A DNA stretch of 64,000 nt from Podarcis raffonei (GCF_027172205.1 NC_070603.1:10972001-11036000), one strand, 5' to 3'; positions 10,457 through 21,482 are shown, numbered from the stretch's first letter. Numbers and translations are program-made. Notes: a model not told the origin generated them from the sequence alone.

Positions 10457-11297
10457 GTGAAAGGCTGGATTGGATGAATCCCAAACCGGAATTAAGATTG
10501 ACGGAAGAAATATCAACAACCTCGGATATGCAAATGACACAACCTTGATGGCAGAAAGTGAGGAGGAATTAAAGACCCTTTTAATGAGGGTGAAAGAGGA
10601 GAGCGCAAAATATGGGCTGAAGCTCAACATAAAAAAAACTAAGATCATGGCCACTGGGCCCATCACCTCCTGGCAAATAGAAGGGGAAGAAATGGAGGCA
10701 GTGAGAGATTTTATTTTCTTGGGCTCCATGATCACTGCAGATGGTGACAGCAGTCACGAAATTAAAAGATGCCTGCTTCTTGGGAGAAAAGCAATGACAA
10801 ACCTTGACAGCATCTTAAAAAGCAGAGACATCACCTTGCCAACAAAGGTCCGTATAGTTCAAGCTATGGTTTTCCCAGTAGTGATGTATGGAAGTGAGAG
10901 CTGGGCCGTAAAGAAGGCTGATCGCCGAAGAATTGATGCTTTTGAATTATGGTGCTGGAGGAGACTCTTGAGAGTCCCATGGACTGCAAGAAGATCAAAC
11001 CTATCCATTCTGAAGGAAATCAGCCCTGAGTGCCCACTGGAAGAACAGATCGTGAAGCTGAGGCTCCAATGCTTTGGCCACCTCATGAGAAGAGAAGACT
11101 CCCTGGAAAAGACCCTGATGTTGGGAAAGATGGAGGGCACAAGAAGAAGGAGATGACAGAGGACGAGATGGTGGGACAGTGTTCTCGAAGCTACCAGCAT
11201 GAGTTTGACCAAACTGCGGGAGGCAGTGGAAGACTGGCATGCTCTGGCTCCATGGGGTCACGAAGAGTCAGACACGACTAAACGACTAAACAACAAC
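10457..11297 (+). mobile_element. RTE-BovB LINE 3' end with 228-codon open frame
   Basis: This is the longest BovB piece here. Bases 10470-11156 stay open and encode the reverse transcriptase C-terminal part: INNLGYANDTTLMAES, then LKLNIKKTKIMATGPITSWQ, FELWCWRRLLRVPWTARRS and EISPECPLEEQ. The catalytic YADD box reads YAND, so one of the paired aspartates is replaced and the enzyme could not be active. The element ends in GACACGACTAAACGAC and AAC repeats. An 11-bp duplication, AACCAGGTCAT (10446-10456 and 11298-11308), marks a 5'-truncated insertion. BovB is well known for horizontal transfer between squamates and ruminants. Long open frame suggests recent insertion. Confidence 0.92.
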
Positions 11298-11308
11298 AAC
11301 CAGGTCAT

Positions 11309-12370
11309 TTGAAAGTACCCCACGTGGTGGCGGTGATGATATTTGGAGTGAGGATTTAGTAGTCAGATGTTCTGAATGAGGTTCTTTCAACTTGGCTACA
11401 TGAAAAGGCTGCCAACTTTCCCCCCCTGTCAGGGCTCCTCTGCCTTTTATCTGCAGAGTGAGCTTTTCTATCACACCTGGGGAAAACCTCTCCTGGAGAA
11501 TTTCTGCTCATTAATCAGAGAAGCCATGCTAGAAGGGGAAATCTGGCAGCTTCAATGGGCTACACCAGACTGCTAGCTGTATACAATAAGGACTGTTTGC
11601 ACAATCCATTTCCTTTGTATACATTTTCCCCCTTTGTGGTTTTTATTGCAGAGATTTTATGATTGTTTTACTGCACTGCTTTAATTTGTAAACTGTCCTA
11701 AGTGCGGTTGTTGAAGGGCGACGTAAAATGTTTAATAAATAATAAATCCATCAAAGCAAGCCACAACTGCATTTTTTCTGCGCAAGATACTCCCACAAGT
11801 CTCTTTCAATCACAATAAGGCAATATCCCATTCCCATGTAAAGATTGGCGAACAGGGCAGTGGCGGTGGAGAGGTAGCCTTGCTGCAAGGGACAAGAGCA
11901 CTGTGATTTGTCCCTCTCCACAAGCTTGAATTGATTAAATATGTGCTCCAGCACTGGAATGAGGCTGCCAACTTGCACTGTCGCTGTGGCTTGAATAGCA
12001 GCTTGATTTGCCGAAAGTAACAGGCGAGGCTTTTTAACTGTACGGGAGATAAACTTTATCACCGGCTAATTGCCGCAGATCAAGCCTTTGTTTAAAGCAT
12101 CCATCTAACAGAGGCCAGTTCTGAAGCTGACAATCTTGCATAGGAAAGAAGCAGCACACAGCCTTCAAAGTATTGACATTGGAGGGGAACAAAGGTTCAC
12201 AAAAGAAGATTAGGAGGAGAAGGCAGAGGCAAAGTCCACAGTAGTGTTCACTATTGAAAAGCAGAAAAAATCTAGATAAGCGTTTTCTTACAGTAGCTGT
12301 ACAACAGTAACCAGTAAGTAACTCAAGATGCCAAACATAGTTCTCCTTGCCATCATTTAAATAACCCACT
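11309..12370. other. Mostly unique DNA; LINE tail near 11640-11750
   Basis: No gene seen. At about 11640-11750, TTTGTAAACTGTCCTAAGTG followed by AAAATGTTTAATAAATAATA resembles the 3' tail of a CR1/L2-type LINE on the plus strand. The stretch near 12050-12110, with CTAATTGCC and TTTGTTTAAAGC, has the texture of unique, possibly constrained DNA. Confidence 0.4.
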
Positions 12371-12374
12371 CTCA

Positions 12375-12562
12375 CCCACCCACCCCCAAATATGTATTTT
12401 TCTATGTATAAGACTAGGTTTCCCCCCTTAAAAATAATGTCAAAAATTATGGGGCATCTTGTACACGGATAGTGACCTCCCCCCCATTTTCTTAAATCTG
12501 AGTCTCCAAAAATAGGGGGTGTCTTATACATGGGGGCATCTTATAGACGGAAAAATACAGTA
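12375..12562. mobile_element. MITE related to the CGTATTTTT family
   Basis: GTATTTTTCTATGTATAAGAC at the left and GTCTTATAGACGGAAAAATAC at the right form diverged inverted ends. The body carries further TATAAGAC/GTCTTATA pairs. It differs in sequence from the CCGTATTTTTCGC elements and is probably a sister family. Confidence 0.6.
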
Positions 12563-12660
12563 TATACCGCCCTATACCCGCAGGTCTAAGGGCGGTTCAC
12601 AAAATAAAAACAGAATATAAAACCAGATAATACATAATCAAAATAAAAACAACCCAACTC
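12563..12660 (-). mobile_element. LINE 3' tail fragment (CR1/L2 type)
   Basis: The complement reads TTTTGTGAACCGCCCT then a GGGCGGTATA-type end, a frequent 3' end of squamate CR1/L2 LINEs. No coding part remains. Confidence 0.45.
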
Positions 12661-13231
12661 CCCCCCCCCCATTTTTAAATCCACTCTGGTGGGTCAGCCA
12701 ATCCCCCAGAACATGCAGATACATCATGTTTCTGGATTCTGTTGGTTGGCCAATGTTTCTCAAACTTTTTAAAAAACTCTGTGTATCCCCTAATACATTT
12801 ATTCTACCACCCCCGCCCCCCAAATGCAGCATTGATCACCTGTTGTATAGGTGAATGGGCCAAACTCTCTGCATGCAGCTCTACCACACACCTCACCTAA
12901 AACTACATCCAGGGAATTATGGGGTGAGCGGATGGAAACAGGAGCTCTTCTTCATCTCCTTTCTTCCCAAATCAGACTGGGATGGCCAGGAAGCAGTGCT
13001 GGATTTACATAGAGGCTGAGTGGGTTGCAAACCACAGCCTCATAATCTAGTGGGGTCTTGGCATTTTACCCCCAAAAAAGTTGAAAAACAGGCAGATTTT
13101 ACTATCTAGGGTGGCTCAGTTGCTTAGTAGCAGTAAGGAAGAGAATGAGGTTTTGTTTCTCAAGATTAGATGGTATTAAGTTTGGGCTGCCAAAGATCTC
13201 CCAGCTCAGGTGCTCCATTTGCTTCAATCCA

Positions 13232-13612
13232 TTCCCCCCCCCCCAATAATATTTATTAAATTTCATACAAATACAACACATACTATACAATCAATGAAAC
13301 ACAAAGAAAAAAGGGAAAAAATAAAACAGATATAGCAAATGATAACCACCAACACAAAGACAATAAAAGTTAATTAATTAAACTTCCAACTTCATAAACA
13401 TATTACTTGACTTCTTCTAATCTCTTCCATCTGAATTTCCTTGTAACTGAATATAGCAGTTTTCCAATATCTTTATTCAAAAAACAGTATTCTGAATTAT
13501 AATCAAATTTCTTAACTTTTCTTAACATTCTCTGTCACATTTATTTACTTAATCCTAATTTAGTCCTAGGCCTATTTAATACCTTCAAGTAACTACTAAT
13601 CTTTAATATTTG
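13232..13612 (-). mobile_element. L1-type 3' end fragment
   Basis: AT-rich sequence without open frame lies between perfect 16-bp duplications, CATTTGCTTCAATCCA (13216-13231 and 13613-13628). The left edge has a C-run followed by AATAATATTTATTAAATTTC, which reads as an L1-like 3' end on the minus strand. The duplications prove an insertion. The L1 class is inferred from similarity of texture to 41149-41849. Confidence 0.7.
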
Positions 13613-13877
13613 CATTTGCTTCAATCCAGGCAGGTTAGGCAGTGAGGATGCAGCCAAATGAAGTTTTTTGAAGACAACACACCCTGCTTCCACTTGGCTG
13701 GAAGAAAAATAAACCACCTCTCCCCTCTGTGTACATTGAGACCCACCAACACAGGGGAGAGCAGCCTATTAGGGCGAATGGGGCACTGATCAGCCAGTCC
13801 CACCTGCCTGTCTTCTAACTTACAACCATTCCAGGGGGTGGCACTGCCTATCAGCTTCCTTCTCCTCCTCAGTGTCC

Positions 13878-14477
13878 CAGTGGTGTCCAAACTTTTTTCA
13901 AAGAGGGCCAGATTTGATGAAATGAAGCGCCGTGAGGGCCGACCAAAGGCCTGACCAAAGTTGTTGAGCCTTTTTTAGGATTGAAGTTGTTGAGGTTTTA
14001 TTAGGATTTTACCCCAGGAAATATGGACGCTGGTGGCGCTGTGGGTAAAAGCCTCAGCACCTAGGGCTTGCCGATCGAAAGGTTGGCGGTTCGAATCCCC
14101 GCGGCGGGGTGCGCTCCCGCTGCTCGGTCCCAGCGCCTGCCAACCTAGCAGTTCGAAAGCACCCCCAGGTGCAAGTAGATAAATAGGGACCGCTTACTGG
14201 CGGGAAGGTAAACGGCGTTTCCGTGTGCTGCGCTGGCTCGCCAGATGCAGCTTTGTCACGCTGGCCACGCGACCCGGAAGTGTCTCCGGACAGCGCTGGC
14301 CCCTGGCTTCTTAAGTGAGATGGGCGCACAACCCCAGAGTCTGTCAAGACTGGCCCGTACGGGCAGGGGTACCTTTACCTTTACCTTTTTACCCCAGGAA
14401 ATAAACTGCCACAGTGGCTGGATTAAAATGACCGGTGAGCTGAATTAGGCCCCCGAAACAGACTTTGGACATGCCTG
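13878..14477. mobile_element. hAT element, split by a SINE
   Basis: The left end CAGTGGTGTCCAAACTTTTT and right end CAGACTTTGGACATGCCTG are imperfect inverted termini of a Charlie-like hAT element. The flanks CAGTGTCC (13870-13877) and CAGTCTCT (14478-14485) match at six of eight bases. The SINE at 14024-14386 lies inside it, so the hAT element is older. Confidence 0.65.
14024..14386 (+). mobile_element. Sauria-type SINE, divergent subfamily B
   Basis: Full-length copy with a 17-bp duplication, TTTTACCCCAGGAAATA (14007-14023 and 14387-14403). It shares the head plan with the common SINE but differs at diagnostic sites: GTGGGTAAAAGCCTCAGC in the head, GGGACCGCTTACTGGCGGG in the body and GCCCGTACGGGCAGGGGTAC before the tail. 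Two more copies (27075-27442 and 54321-54627) share these differences, which defines a subfamily. Confidence 0.9.
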
Positions 14478-14696
14478 CAGTCTCTGTGTTTTCCCCTTGC
14501 AAAGCTCAGTAGAAGGACGGAGGATGGAGTCAGAATTAGAATTGAGCTGGCTTTGACTGTCATTGGCTCTCTGGCTCCACCTGCTGTTAGACTACCTGCC
14601 TTCTGCCCCACAAGGCCCAACAACATGCCCTCCAAGATTTCTCTGATGAAAATAGGGACATCCACCTTTATCACATACACAGCCCAACAAGACAAT

Positions 14697-14818
14697 GACA
14701 AAAATCCACCAGCACCATACAAATCAATATGGCTAACCTGATCCAAAACACACACACACCCCACTCACACATGAAAACAAAGACCACCACAGCCAACCAC
14801 AAATGTATAACCACACCC
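14697..14818 (+). repeat. Unclassified repeat shared with 26020-26130
   Basis: ACAAAGACCACCACAGCCAAC and neighbouring bases are the complement of sequence at about 26020-26130. The similarity resumes after the BovB insertion (AAAGGCCAACCCC at 15190), so BovB landed inside this repeat. It may be a LINE 3' untranslated region. Confidence 0.5.
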
Positions 14819-15190
14819 TGAAGGCTGATCGCCGAAGAATTGATGCTTTTGAATTCTGGTGCTGGAGGAGACTCTTCAAACCTATCCATTCTGAAGGAAA
14901 TCAGCCCTGAGTGCTCACTGGAAGGACAGATCCTGAAGCTGAGGCTCCAATACTTTGGCCACCTCATGAGAAGAGAAGACTCCCTGGAAAAGACCCTGAT
15001 GTTGGGAAAGATGGAGGGCACAAGGAGAAGGGGACGACAAAGGATGAGATGGTTGGATAGTGTTCTCGAAGCTACCAGCATGCATTTGACCAAACTGCGG
15101 GAGGCAGTGGAAGACAGGAGTGCCTGGTGTGCTCTGGTCCATGGGGTCACGAAGAGTCAGACACGACTAAACAACTAAACAACAACAACA
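14819..15190 (+). mobile_element. RTE-BovB LINE 3' end
   Basis: A BovB 3' piece starting at the codons for ADRRRIDAFEFWCWRRLF, with a short internal deletion relative to the copy at 10457, and ending in GACACGACTAAAC and AAC repeats. No clear target duplication beyond a few bases was found. Confidence 0.85.
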
Positions 15191-15316
15191 AAGGCCAACC
15201 CCAACCTCTCTCACCACCAAAGACAACACACCCTGTGACAACACACAAGTGAACAGCAAAGAACTTGCACAAGCAACGCTGACACCAAACCTTACATATA
15301 GTAAGTAAAATAGAAA

Positions 15317-15518
15317 CAGGTTACAGACGCTTCAGATTACAAACTCTGCTAACCCAGAAATAGTACCTCGGATTAAGAAATTTGCTTCAGGATGAGAACA
15401 GAAATCGCGGCGGCAGCAGGAGGCCCCATTAGCTAAAGTGGTACCTCAGGTTAAGAACAGTTTCAGGTTAAGAATGGACCTCCAGAACGAATCAAGTTCT
15501 TAACCCGAGGTACCACTG
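15317..15518. mobile_element. Tigger/pogo-like MITE, left-truncated
   Basis: The right terminus GGTACCACTG followed by TA is intact. The left terminus is missing and the copy starts at CAGGTTACAGACGCTTCAG. It abuts the LTR beginning at 15521. Confidence 0.75.
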
Positions 15519-15520
15519 TA

Positions 15521-16074
15521 ACAGAGACCAACCAGAGAATATTGAGAAGCAAAGCAGCTAGTAAGCCTGATCTTTATTAACAGCTGCAACAGGGTGCTTC
15601 CCCACATGCAGGAGAGAGGAGGAGGACCCCGAGCCATGCGTGCAAGTCCTTATATAGACATTTTAAATTGCCCGCCTTGGAGTTCAAGACCAGCCCCAGA
15701 AACATCATACATACCGTACATCACAGGAAAGGCGGTCTACAACAGAAATCTGAGTGCGTTGTTTATCTCCTGTCTGGCAAGTTACCTGATTGCATTATCT
15801 GGGTTTTGGCCACTCTTTTGTTAGTATAACTACTAAATTCCTGAATCTAGGTCACAGGCTCACACCCTGTTCATATCTTGAATGTGCCCTTAAGACAGGA
15901 TTTGTGAGGAAAGAGACAATGGGGAGGTTTCCCACTTTGACCTTGCAGAGAAATATTTGAGGTCAATTTGTTCTGGACCTAATCTGCGGGGTTTCAGACA
16001 TGTGGTTTATATATACAGTTATGAACTTATGAACATTTAATTTTTTTATATATGACCTTAAAATTCTTATAACA
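15521..16074 (-). mobile_element. Solo LTR fossil, partial
   Basis: On the minus strand this begins TGTTATAAGAATTTTAAGG and includes the TATATAAGG box and the AATAAAGATCAGGCTTAC polyadenylation region shared with the LTRs at 30193, 40347 and 54098. It is a retrovirus-like LTR without neighbouring internal sequence. The 3' end is missing where it meets the MITE, so it is a broken, partial fossil. Confidence 0.75.
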
Positions 16075-16730
16075 GATACCGCCCAGGATTGTGCCCCAGG
16101 GAGGTCACGCCAGAACTGCTAACACAGCGGTTTGACATCATACCCGGAGACGCACTCTGTTGTCTCTCAAGAACAATTTCAAGTCAGGTGAGAGGCTGGG
16201 CCCTCTCCTTGTTGCCAGAACCAGCCTTTCCCCATAAACTACAACAAGGTCTGCCTTAACTGGATTGGTTGTAGGCTAACATTCTGTGTCCAGTTGTGGC
16301 CAGCCAGTTGCATCTGGGAAGCTTGCAAGGAAGGCGTGGAATTGGTGCTGACTCTGTAGCATATTGCAATATAGGGTAGACTGCACCTGGGTGTGGATGC
16401 TCCATCTTGACTAATAATGGCTGTTAGAAAGAGTTAACTTCTATGAATTTGACTAAGCCTTTTTTTCAAAGCATTTAAGCTAGCGCCCTTTCGTCTTTTC
16501 TTTGTTCACTACTCGCTTGGAGGAAGCCGGCAGCATACTGAGGGATGAGCTCAAATTATCCACTTCAATCTCCAGCAAGGCACCGCCCCCTGCTCCTTGA
16601 GAGTTAGAACTGCAGGCAAAAAATATTGCCCAACTATTTCGCCTCTGAGTTTGAAGGGTTCCCCCACGCCTGCTTGAGTCCATCAAGTTAGAAATCCCAG
16701 AAGGGAATCGTTGTGGGTGATGAAAGCAGG
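16075..16730. other. Unique DNA, no gene seen
   Basis: No repeat or coding exon could be assigned. Confidence 0.35.
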
Positions 16731-16961
16731 CCCCAAGAGTAATTTAGCACTGGGAACATGGTATCATCCTCCCTGATCAAAATGCTCAGGGAGATCTTGA
16801 GAAGAATATAATCAAGAATGAACAGAGCAGAGGCAATTTTGTAGGAATGAATGGGTGACTTCAACTGCCCTCACACAGACTGCTTACATGGGTGTTCCAG
16901 CCATGACAAAGATTTCTAGATACCCTAATGATTGCACAGTTAGCCATGGAACCTACTAGAG

Positions 16962-17097
16962 CAGGCATGGCCAAACATGGCCCTCCAGCTGTTTTGGGAC
17001 TACAATTCCCATCATCCTTGACCACTGGTCCTGTTAGCTTGGGATGATGGGAGTTGTAGTCCCAAAACAACAGGAGGGCCAAGTTTGGCCATGCCTG
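16962..17097. mobile_element. Palindromic hAT MITE
   Basis: Same family as 7412-7546, with ends CAGGCATGGCCAAAC and GGCCATGCCTG. The 8-bp flanks are TACTAGAG (16954-16961) and TACTAGGG (17098-17105), seven of eight matching. Confidence 0.85.
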
Positions 17098-17294
17098 TAC
17101 TAGGGGAACCAGAACCAATCTAGAGTGGTGCCAAGAATCTAAGGCAAAATTGTACAAGGTCAGGAATCCCCTACTCACAAAGGAGAGTGCTGCTTACCAG
17201 GGTCTGGGAGGGATGCTGTCAGAGTCCTCCTGTTCCCATCCGAAAGCCTGGTAAGTGAAGAAAACCCGCTGGGTAAAGTGGCTGGCTTGGCTTA

Positions 17295-17642
17295 AAGGTA
17301 AAGGTAAATAGACCACTGACCATTAGGTCCAGTCGTGACCGACTCTGGGGTTGCAGCGCTCATCTCGCTTTATTGGCCGAGGGAGCCAGCGTACAGCTTC
17401 CGGGCCATGTGGCCAGCATGACAAAGCTGCTTCTGGTGAACCAGAGCATCGCACGGAAACGCCGTTTACCTTCCCGCCAGAGCGGTACCTATTTATCTAC
17501 TTGTACTTGATGTGCTTTCGAACTGCTAGGTTGGCAGGAGCAGGGACTAAGCAACGGGAGCTCACCCCGTTGCGGGGATTCGAACCGCCAACCTTCTGAT
17601 CGGCAAGTCCTAGGCTCTGCGGTTTAACCCACAGTGCCACCC
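17295..17642 (-). mobile_element. Sauria-type SINE in CR1
   Basis: Full-length copy with a 10-bp duplication, GCTTGGCTTA (17285-17294 and 17643-17652). Confidence 0.9.
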
Positions 17643-18256
17643 GCTTGGCTTACTTTACATGTAAATGGCCAATTGCCAAGAAAATCCACTATGGAGGAAA
17701 TTTCCCCCAAATGAGGGGTTTGGTAAAAAGAAAGTTGAAAGGCAAATCGCTCAAAAATGTTCAGGAGTGGTTTAAAAACATAATCGAGTATAAACCACAG
17801 ATCAGGAAAGATACCATGAAGGCCGATAAGACACCAGTATGGTTAATGAGCAGAGTTGAAGAAGCTATTAGAAGCAAGAAGGCCTGTCCAAAGGAAGAGA
17901 ACAAAAAGGAACACAAACTTTGTTTTTTTGTTTTAAAAAGGTACAAGCATACAGTAAGGGATGCTAAAAAATAATCTGAGGAGCACGTTGCTAAAAACAT
18001 TAAGACCAACCACAAGAAGTTATTTAAATATCTTAGTAGCAGGAGAACATCTAAGGAGAAGGTCCCTTGGATAAGAGTCAAAGGTGTGCCAAAGGAGATT
18101 GCAGAGAAGCTGATTTAATTCTTTGCATCTGTCTTCACAAGGTAGATCCCAGATATAAAGTAGATTCCAGAACTAACTTTTACAGGAAGGAAGTCTAGAG
18201 AATTGTGGTAGATAATGGTGATGAAAGAGGAAGTTCTAGGCTTAATAGACAAAATA

Positions 18257-18610
18257 GGTAAAGGTAAAGGGACCCCTGACCATTAGGTCCAGTTGTGACC
18301 GACTCTGGGGTTGCAGCACTCATCTCGCTTTATTGGCCAAGGGAGCCGGCGTACAGCTTCCGGGTAATGTGGCCAGCAGGACTAAGACGCTTCTGGTGAA
18401 CCAGAGCAGCGCATGGAAACGCCGTTTACCTTCCCGACGGAGAGGCACCTATTTATCTACTTGCACTTTGACGTGCTTTCGAACTGCTGGGTTGGCAGGA
18501 GCAGGGACCGAATAACGGGAGCTCACCCCGTCGCAGGGATTCGAACTACTGACCTTCTGATCAGCAAGTCCTAGCTCTGTGGTTTAACCCACAGCGCCAC
18601 CAGCGTCCCA
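18257..18610 (-). mobile_element. Sauria-type SINE in CR1
   Basis: Full-length copy with a 13-bp duplication, AATAGACAAAATA (18244-18256 and 18611-18623). The CR1 coding sequence resumes directly after it. Confidence 0.92.
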
Positions 18611-18775
18611 AATAGACAAAATAAGAACTGACAAATCACCAGATCTGGATGGCATCCATCCAAGAATTCTCGAACTCAAATGTCAAATTGCTGATCTTCT
18701 AACAAATATATTTAACTTGTACAAGAGTTTGCTCTTTGCTGGTACTGCGCCTACTCACTATGTTAACTATTGTAC

Positions 18776-19680
18776 AACGAAAGCACTTATGTTTGAAGTC
18801 TGGAATTTGCCAGCCTCTCTGCTGTTTTTGTCTAACTTGTGGGAGTCAACAAATCATTTATTCATGGTCTAAGTGGCCAGAAGTGCTTTTTACCACCTTC
18901 AGGTGATTTGCTACCTAATCCTATCTGAAGAGTGCATATCTCACCTCAGGGACCCTGAAGACTTTTTTCATTCTTGTCCGCTTTCAGATGATTTTATGGT
19001 TGTTATATTAAATGACTTCTTTGCTACTGCTATTTTAATGTTGTTAATCATTAATTCTCAGCATTAGGTATCATAGCTTAACTAATTATTACCATGACTT
19101 GAATTGTTCTTTCTAACTTAGGGTCTTGTGGGTGACAATGCTGAATTTGTTAAGATTTCAAGAGACAATTTTAGGGGAAGGATTATAATATCTCAAGAAA
19201 TGTGTATACGAATACTGATCTCTCAAGAGTGGGAGAGGGAGCTCTTAGCAAACTTGGAGTAACAGATGACTGTTGAGGAGAGAGAAACTGAAAACCAGGT
19301 GGGAGGGAGAATGAAATGAGTCGGAAAAGGAGGACAGATATAAAAAGGATAGAGAGAACCAGCTCATTGTCTGGATAGGTCGTTTCCAAGCTCACACTGA
19401 GAAGCTATTTTTAAATGTCACCAGGGGTGGAAGTGAGAACTGGCCAGAGAAGTTTCCAAGGTTTTGATGCAGCTGGGATTGGACATCAGTGTGTCAGCTC
19501 TACCTCATTCAAAACAGTGTAGAAAACTGACTGCTAGCAGAGAGGCGGGGAAACAGAATGGAATTCTAAACAGGATTATTCCACGCTGCAACATTTTGTT
19601 ACAGCACCCTACATGTAAAAATGCATAATGCTAACTGATTGCAAAATAGTGCTGAGCTTGGGAGTTGTCTGTTACAGGTT
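18776..19680. other. Unique or old repeat DNA, no gene seen
   Basis: No coding exon recognised. The first part may still be a decayed continuation of the CR1 element. Confidence 0.35.
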
Positions 19681-19690
19681 ATCTACTTAA

Positions 19691-19961
19691 GGTAAAAAAG
19701 GTAAAGGACCCCTGGATGGTTAAGTCCAGTCAAAGGCGACTCTGGGGTTGTGGCGCTCATCTCGCTTTCAGGCTGAGGGAGCAGGCATTTGTCCACAGAC
19801 AGCTTTCCAGGTCATGTGGCCAGCAGGACTAAACCGCTTCTGGCGCAACGGAACACCGTGATGGAAGCCAGAGCGCATGGAAACACCATTTACCTTTACG
19901 GGGATTCGAAACGCTGACCTTCTGATTGGTAAGCCCAAGCCCAAGTTTAGACCACGGCGCC
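19691..19961 (-). mobile_element. Sauria-type SINE, older form with internal deletion
   Basis: A 10-bp duplication, ATCTACTTAA (19681-19690 and 19962-19971), bounds the copy. It has CAAAGGCGACTCTGGGGTTG and GGCGCAACGGAACACCGTG, which the common copies here lack. This matches the form widespread in other lizards. About 90 bp between the body and the head are missing. Confidence 0.85.
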
Positions 19962-20232
19962 ATCTACTTAACGACCACCTAAAACAAACAAATGAACTGA
20001 AATGGTTCATTTTCCCTTCTGGGCCCCCCTCCCCTTTTCTTTTAAATCAGAGGAAAATTTACAACATCAGCGCTTAATTCCACCTACAGTGTGCCTGTGA
20101 ATGATTGTGATCAGTTCCATGCATGCAAATATACCATCTCATATGATGCGGATAAATCAAGAGTGGAAACTGTGCATCCAAATCTTGAAACGGGCTATGA
20201 CTGCTATGGAACCGATGAAATGAATAAAGCAC

Positions 20233-20376
20233 CATAGAATTGCAGAGTTGGAAGGGACACCCAGAGCCATCTAGTCCAACCCCTTGCAATGCAGGAATCT
20301 TTTCCCCGATGTGGGGTTTGAACTCACAACCCTGAAATTAAGAGTCTCATGCTCTACCCACTGAGTTAAAGCTCTG
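20233..20376 (-). mobile_element. tRNA-Lys-derived SINE with CR1-like tail
   Basis: On the minus strand the head reads CTCAGTGGGTAGAGCATGAG, the anticodon-loop region ACTCTTAATTTCAGGG and the B box GTTCAAACCCC, clearly tRNA-Lys(CTT)-like. The following part, GGGGTTGGACTAGATGGCTC then GTCCCTTCCAACTCTGCAA, is the CR1 3' end. tRNA-Lys heads fused to CR1 tails are known in turtle SINEs. The structure is clear, the exact family name is not. Confidence 0.7.
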
Positions 20377-20433
20377 TTGAACAAATGGAGGGCAGGTGCA
20401 CCCAAAGACTCTCCTAGCCCAGGGCAGAAACTG

Positions 20434-20565
20434 ATTTAGGGCAAAGAGCAGAAACATGTCCAGGAATCGCTAAAGAAAAGAAGGAAATTCCAGCCAAGCA
20501 ATCTGGAGCAAAACAGCAGTCAGTAGACTTAGATCCTTTATTGTTGCGCAACAATTTGTCAGAAT
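20434..20565. repeat. Repeat shared with the 28.4-29.99 kb element
   Basis: GAGCAGAAACATGTCCAGGA matches 29948-29973, and GAAGGAAATTCCAGCCAA with CAGTCAGTAGACTTAGAT matches 28490-28545. In this copy the two parts are adjacent. At the other locus they lie at opposite ends of a 1.5-kb element. It is probably part of an LTR-like family. Confidence 0.5.
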
Positions 20566-20790
20566 GGACCCAATAATAATAGAAAATATGCTTTTAAAAG
20601 AATAGATTTGAATGCCAGCTCATTCATTCCATGCACATTTTTGAAAGGGGGGTGGGTGGGTGGAAAGAGTGAATTCATCACCAGGGGGCTTCCAAGTCCT
20701 GGCAATTCACTGCTTGGATTTATTTAATATTTGTAGATGCCTTCTTTCTTCAACTTTGGGTTTTTTATGTTTTTTTATACAAGATAGAAA

Positions 20791-20828
20791 CACAAATAAA
20801 TAAATAAATAAAATAAATAATAATAATT
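20791..20828. repeat. (AAAT/AAT)n simple repeat
   Basis: A-rich simple repeat next to a short LINE-tail-like piece (CCGCCCATCTGGCTGGGTTT). The sequence that follows, to about 20905, resembles 26331-26415. Confidence 0.7.
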
Positions 20829-20995
20829 TACTTAGACTCCGCCCATCTGGCTGGGTTTCCCCCTCTTTTAATTCTATTAGAGCATTAGAGTTCTCATATA
20901 AAAGAGAGAAGATAAGTTGCAGCTAAGGCTGGAAAAGAAAAAAAACATCCTAGGAAATGGGATGGGAAGCAGATAATAGAAAGGGGGGGTGGGGG

Positions 20996-21196
20996 TACCG
21001 CTCCGGCCGGATGGTAAACGGCGTTTCTGTGTGCTGCTCTGGTTTTGCCAGAAGCAGCTTAGTCATGCTGGCCACATGACCCGGAAAAACTGTCTGTGGA
21101 CCAACGCCGGCTCCCTCGGCCAGTAAAGCCAGATGAGTGGCGCAACCCCAGAGCTGTTCGCGAATGGACTTAACTGTCAGGGGTCCTTTACCTTTT
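20996..21196 (+). mobile_element. Sauria-type SINE, 3' half
   Basis: Runs from GGTACCGCTCCGG to the TTTACC tail. The head was lost at the duplication breakpoint, since copy 2 retains more of it. Confidence 0.8.
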
Positions 21197-21458
21197 TAAA
21201 AGCACTGCACACTGTGCTTAAATGCTTCATCTTATCAATGGTCACAATTCCTGGGATGAATGGATGGCTCCAATGCTCCATTTGCTGCCTTCCTTCAAAC
21301 ATTAACATTTGTGTATGTTCTAAGATGTTTAAAATAGTCAAAAAGATGACAGCTTTTAATTCCTCTGAATTTGATATCTAGATTTTTAAAGGCTGGCTCC
21401 CAAAGTTATTTCAGGTAAAATAGATGGATTTAGGCCCATTGCTTGGCCGAATGTTAAT

Positions 21459-21482
21459 CACACACACACACACACACACACA
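21459..21482. repeat. (CA)n microsatellite
   Basis: CA repeat present only in short form (CACACAC) in the paralogous position of copy 2, near 23330, so it expanded or shrank after duplication. Confidence 0.9.

Larger units (their letters stand above)
16730..18775 (+). mobile_element. CR1-clade LINE fossil with three insertions
   Basis: Pieces in order read like a CR1 ORF2. There is GEILRRI followed by an endonuclease MGDFN motif near 16855. At 17645-17974 lies a 109-codon open part (VQEWFKNIIEYKPQIRK...). DKSPDLDGIHPRILELK, the start of the reverse transcriptase, is at about 18628-18680. The line is degenerate. It is interrupted by a hAT MITE (16962-17097) and two SINEs (17295-17642 and 18257-18610), so it is older than all three. 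Confidence 0.65.

Noticed and set aside
12034-12531. 165-codon minus-strand open frame
   Set aside because: It has no recognisable similarity, overlaps a MITE at its 5' side, and shows no splice support.
14080-14105. B-box-like sequences as tRNA genes
   Set aside because: They recur in the heads of all Sauria-type SINEs and no full cloverleaf can be formed.
20310-20376. Possible tRNA-Lys gene
   Set aside because: The acceptor stem is missing and the sequence runs into a CR1-like tail; it is a tRNA-derived SINE.
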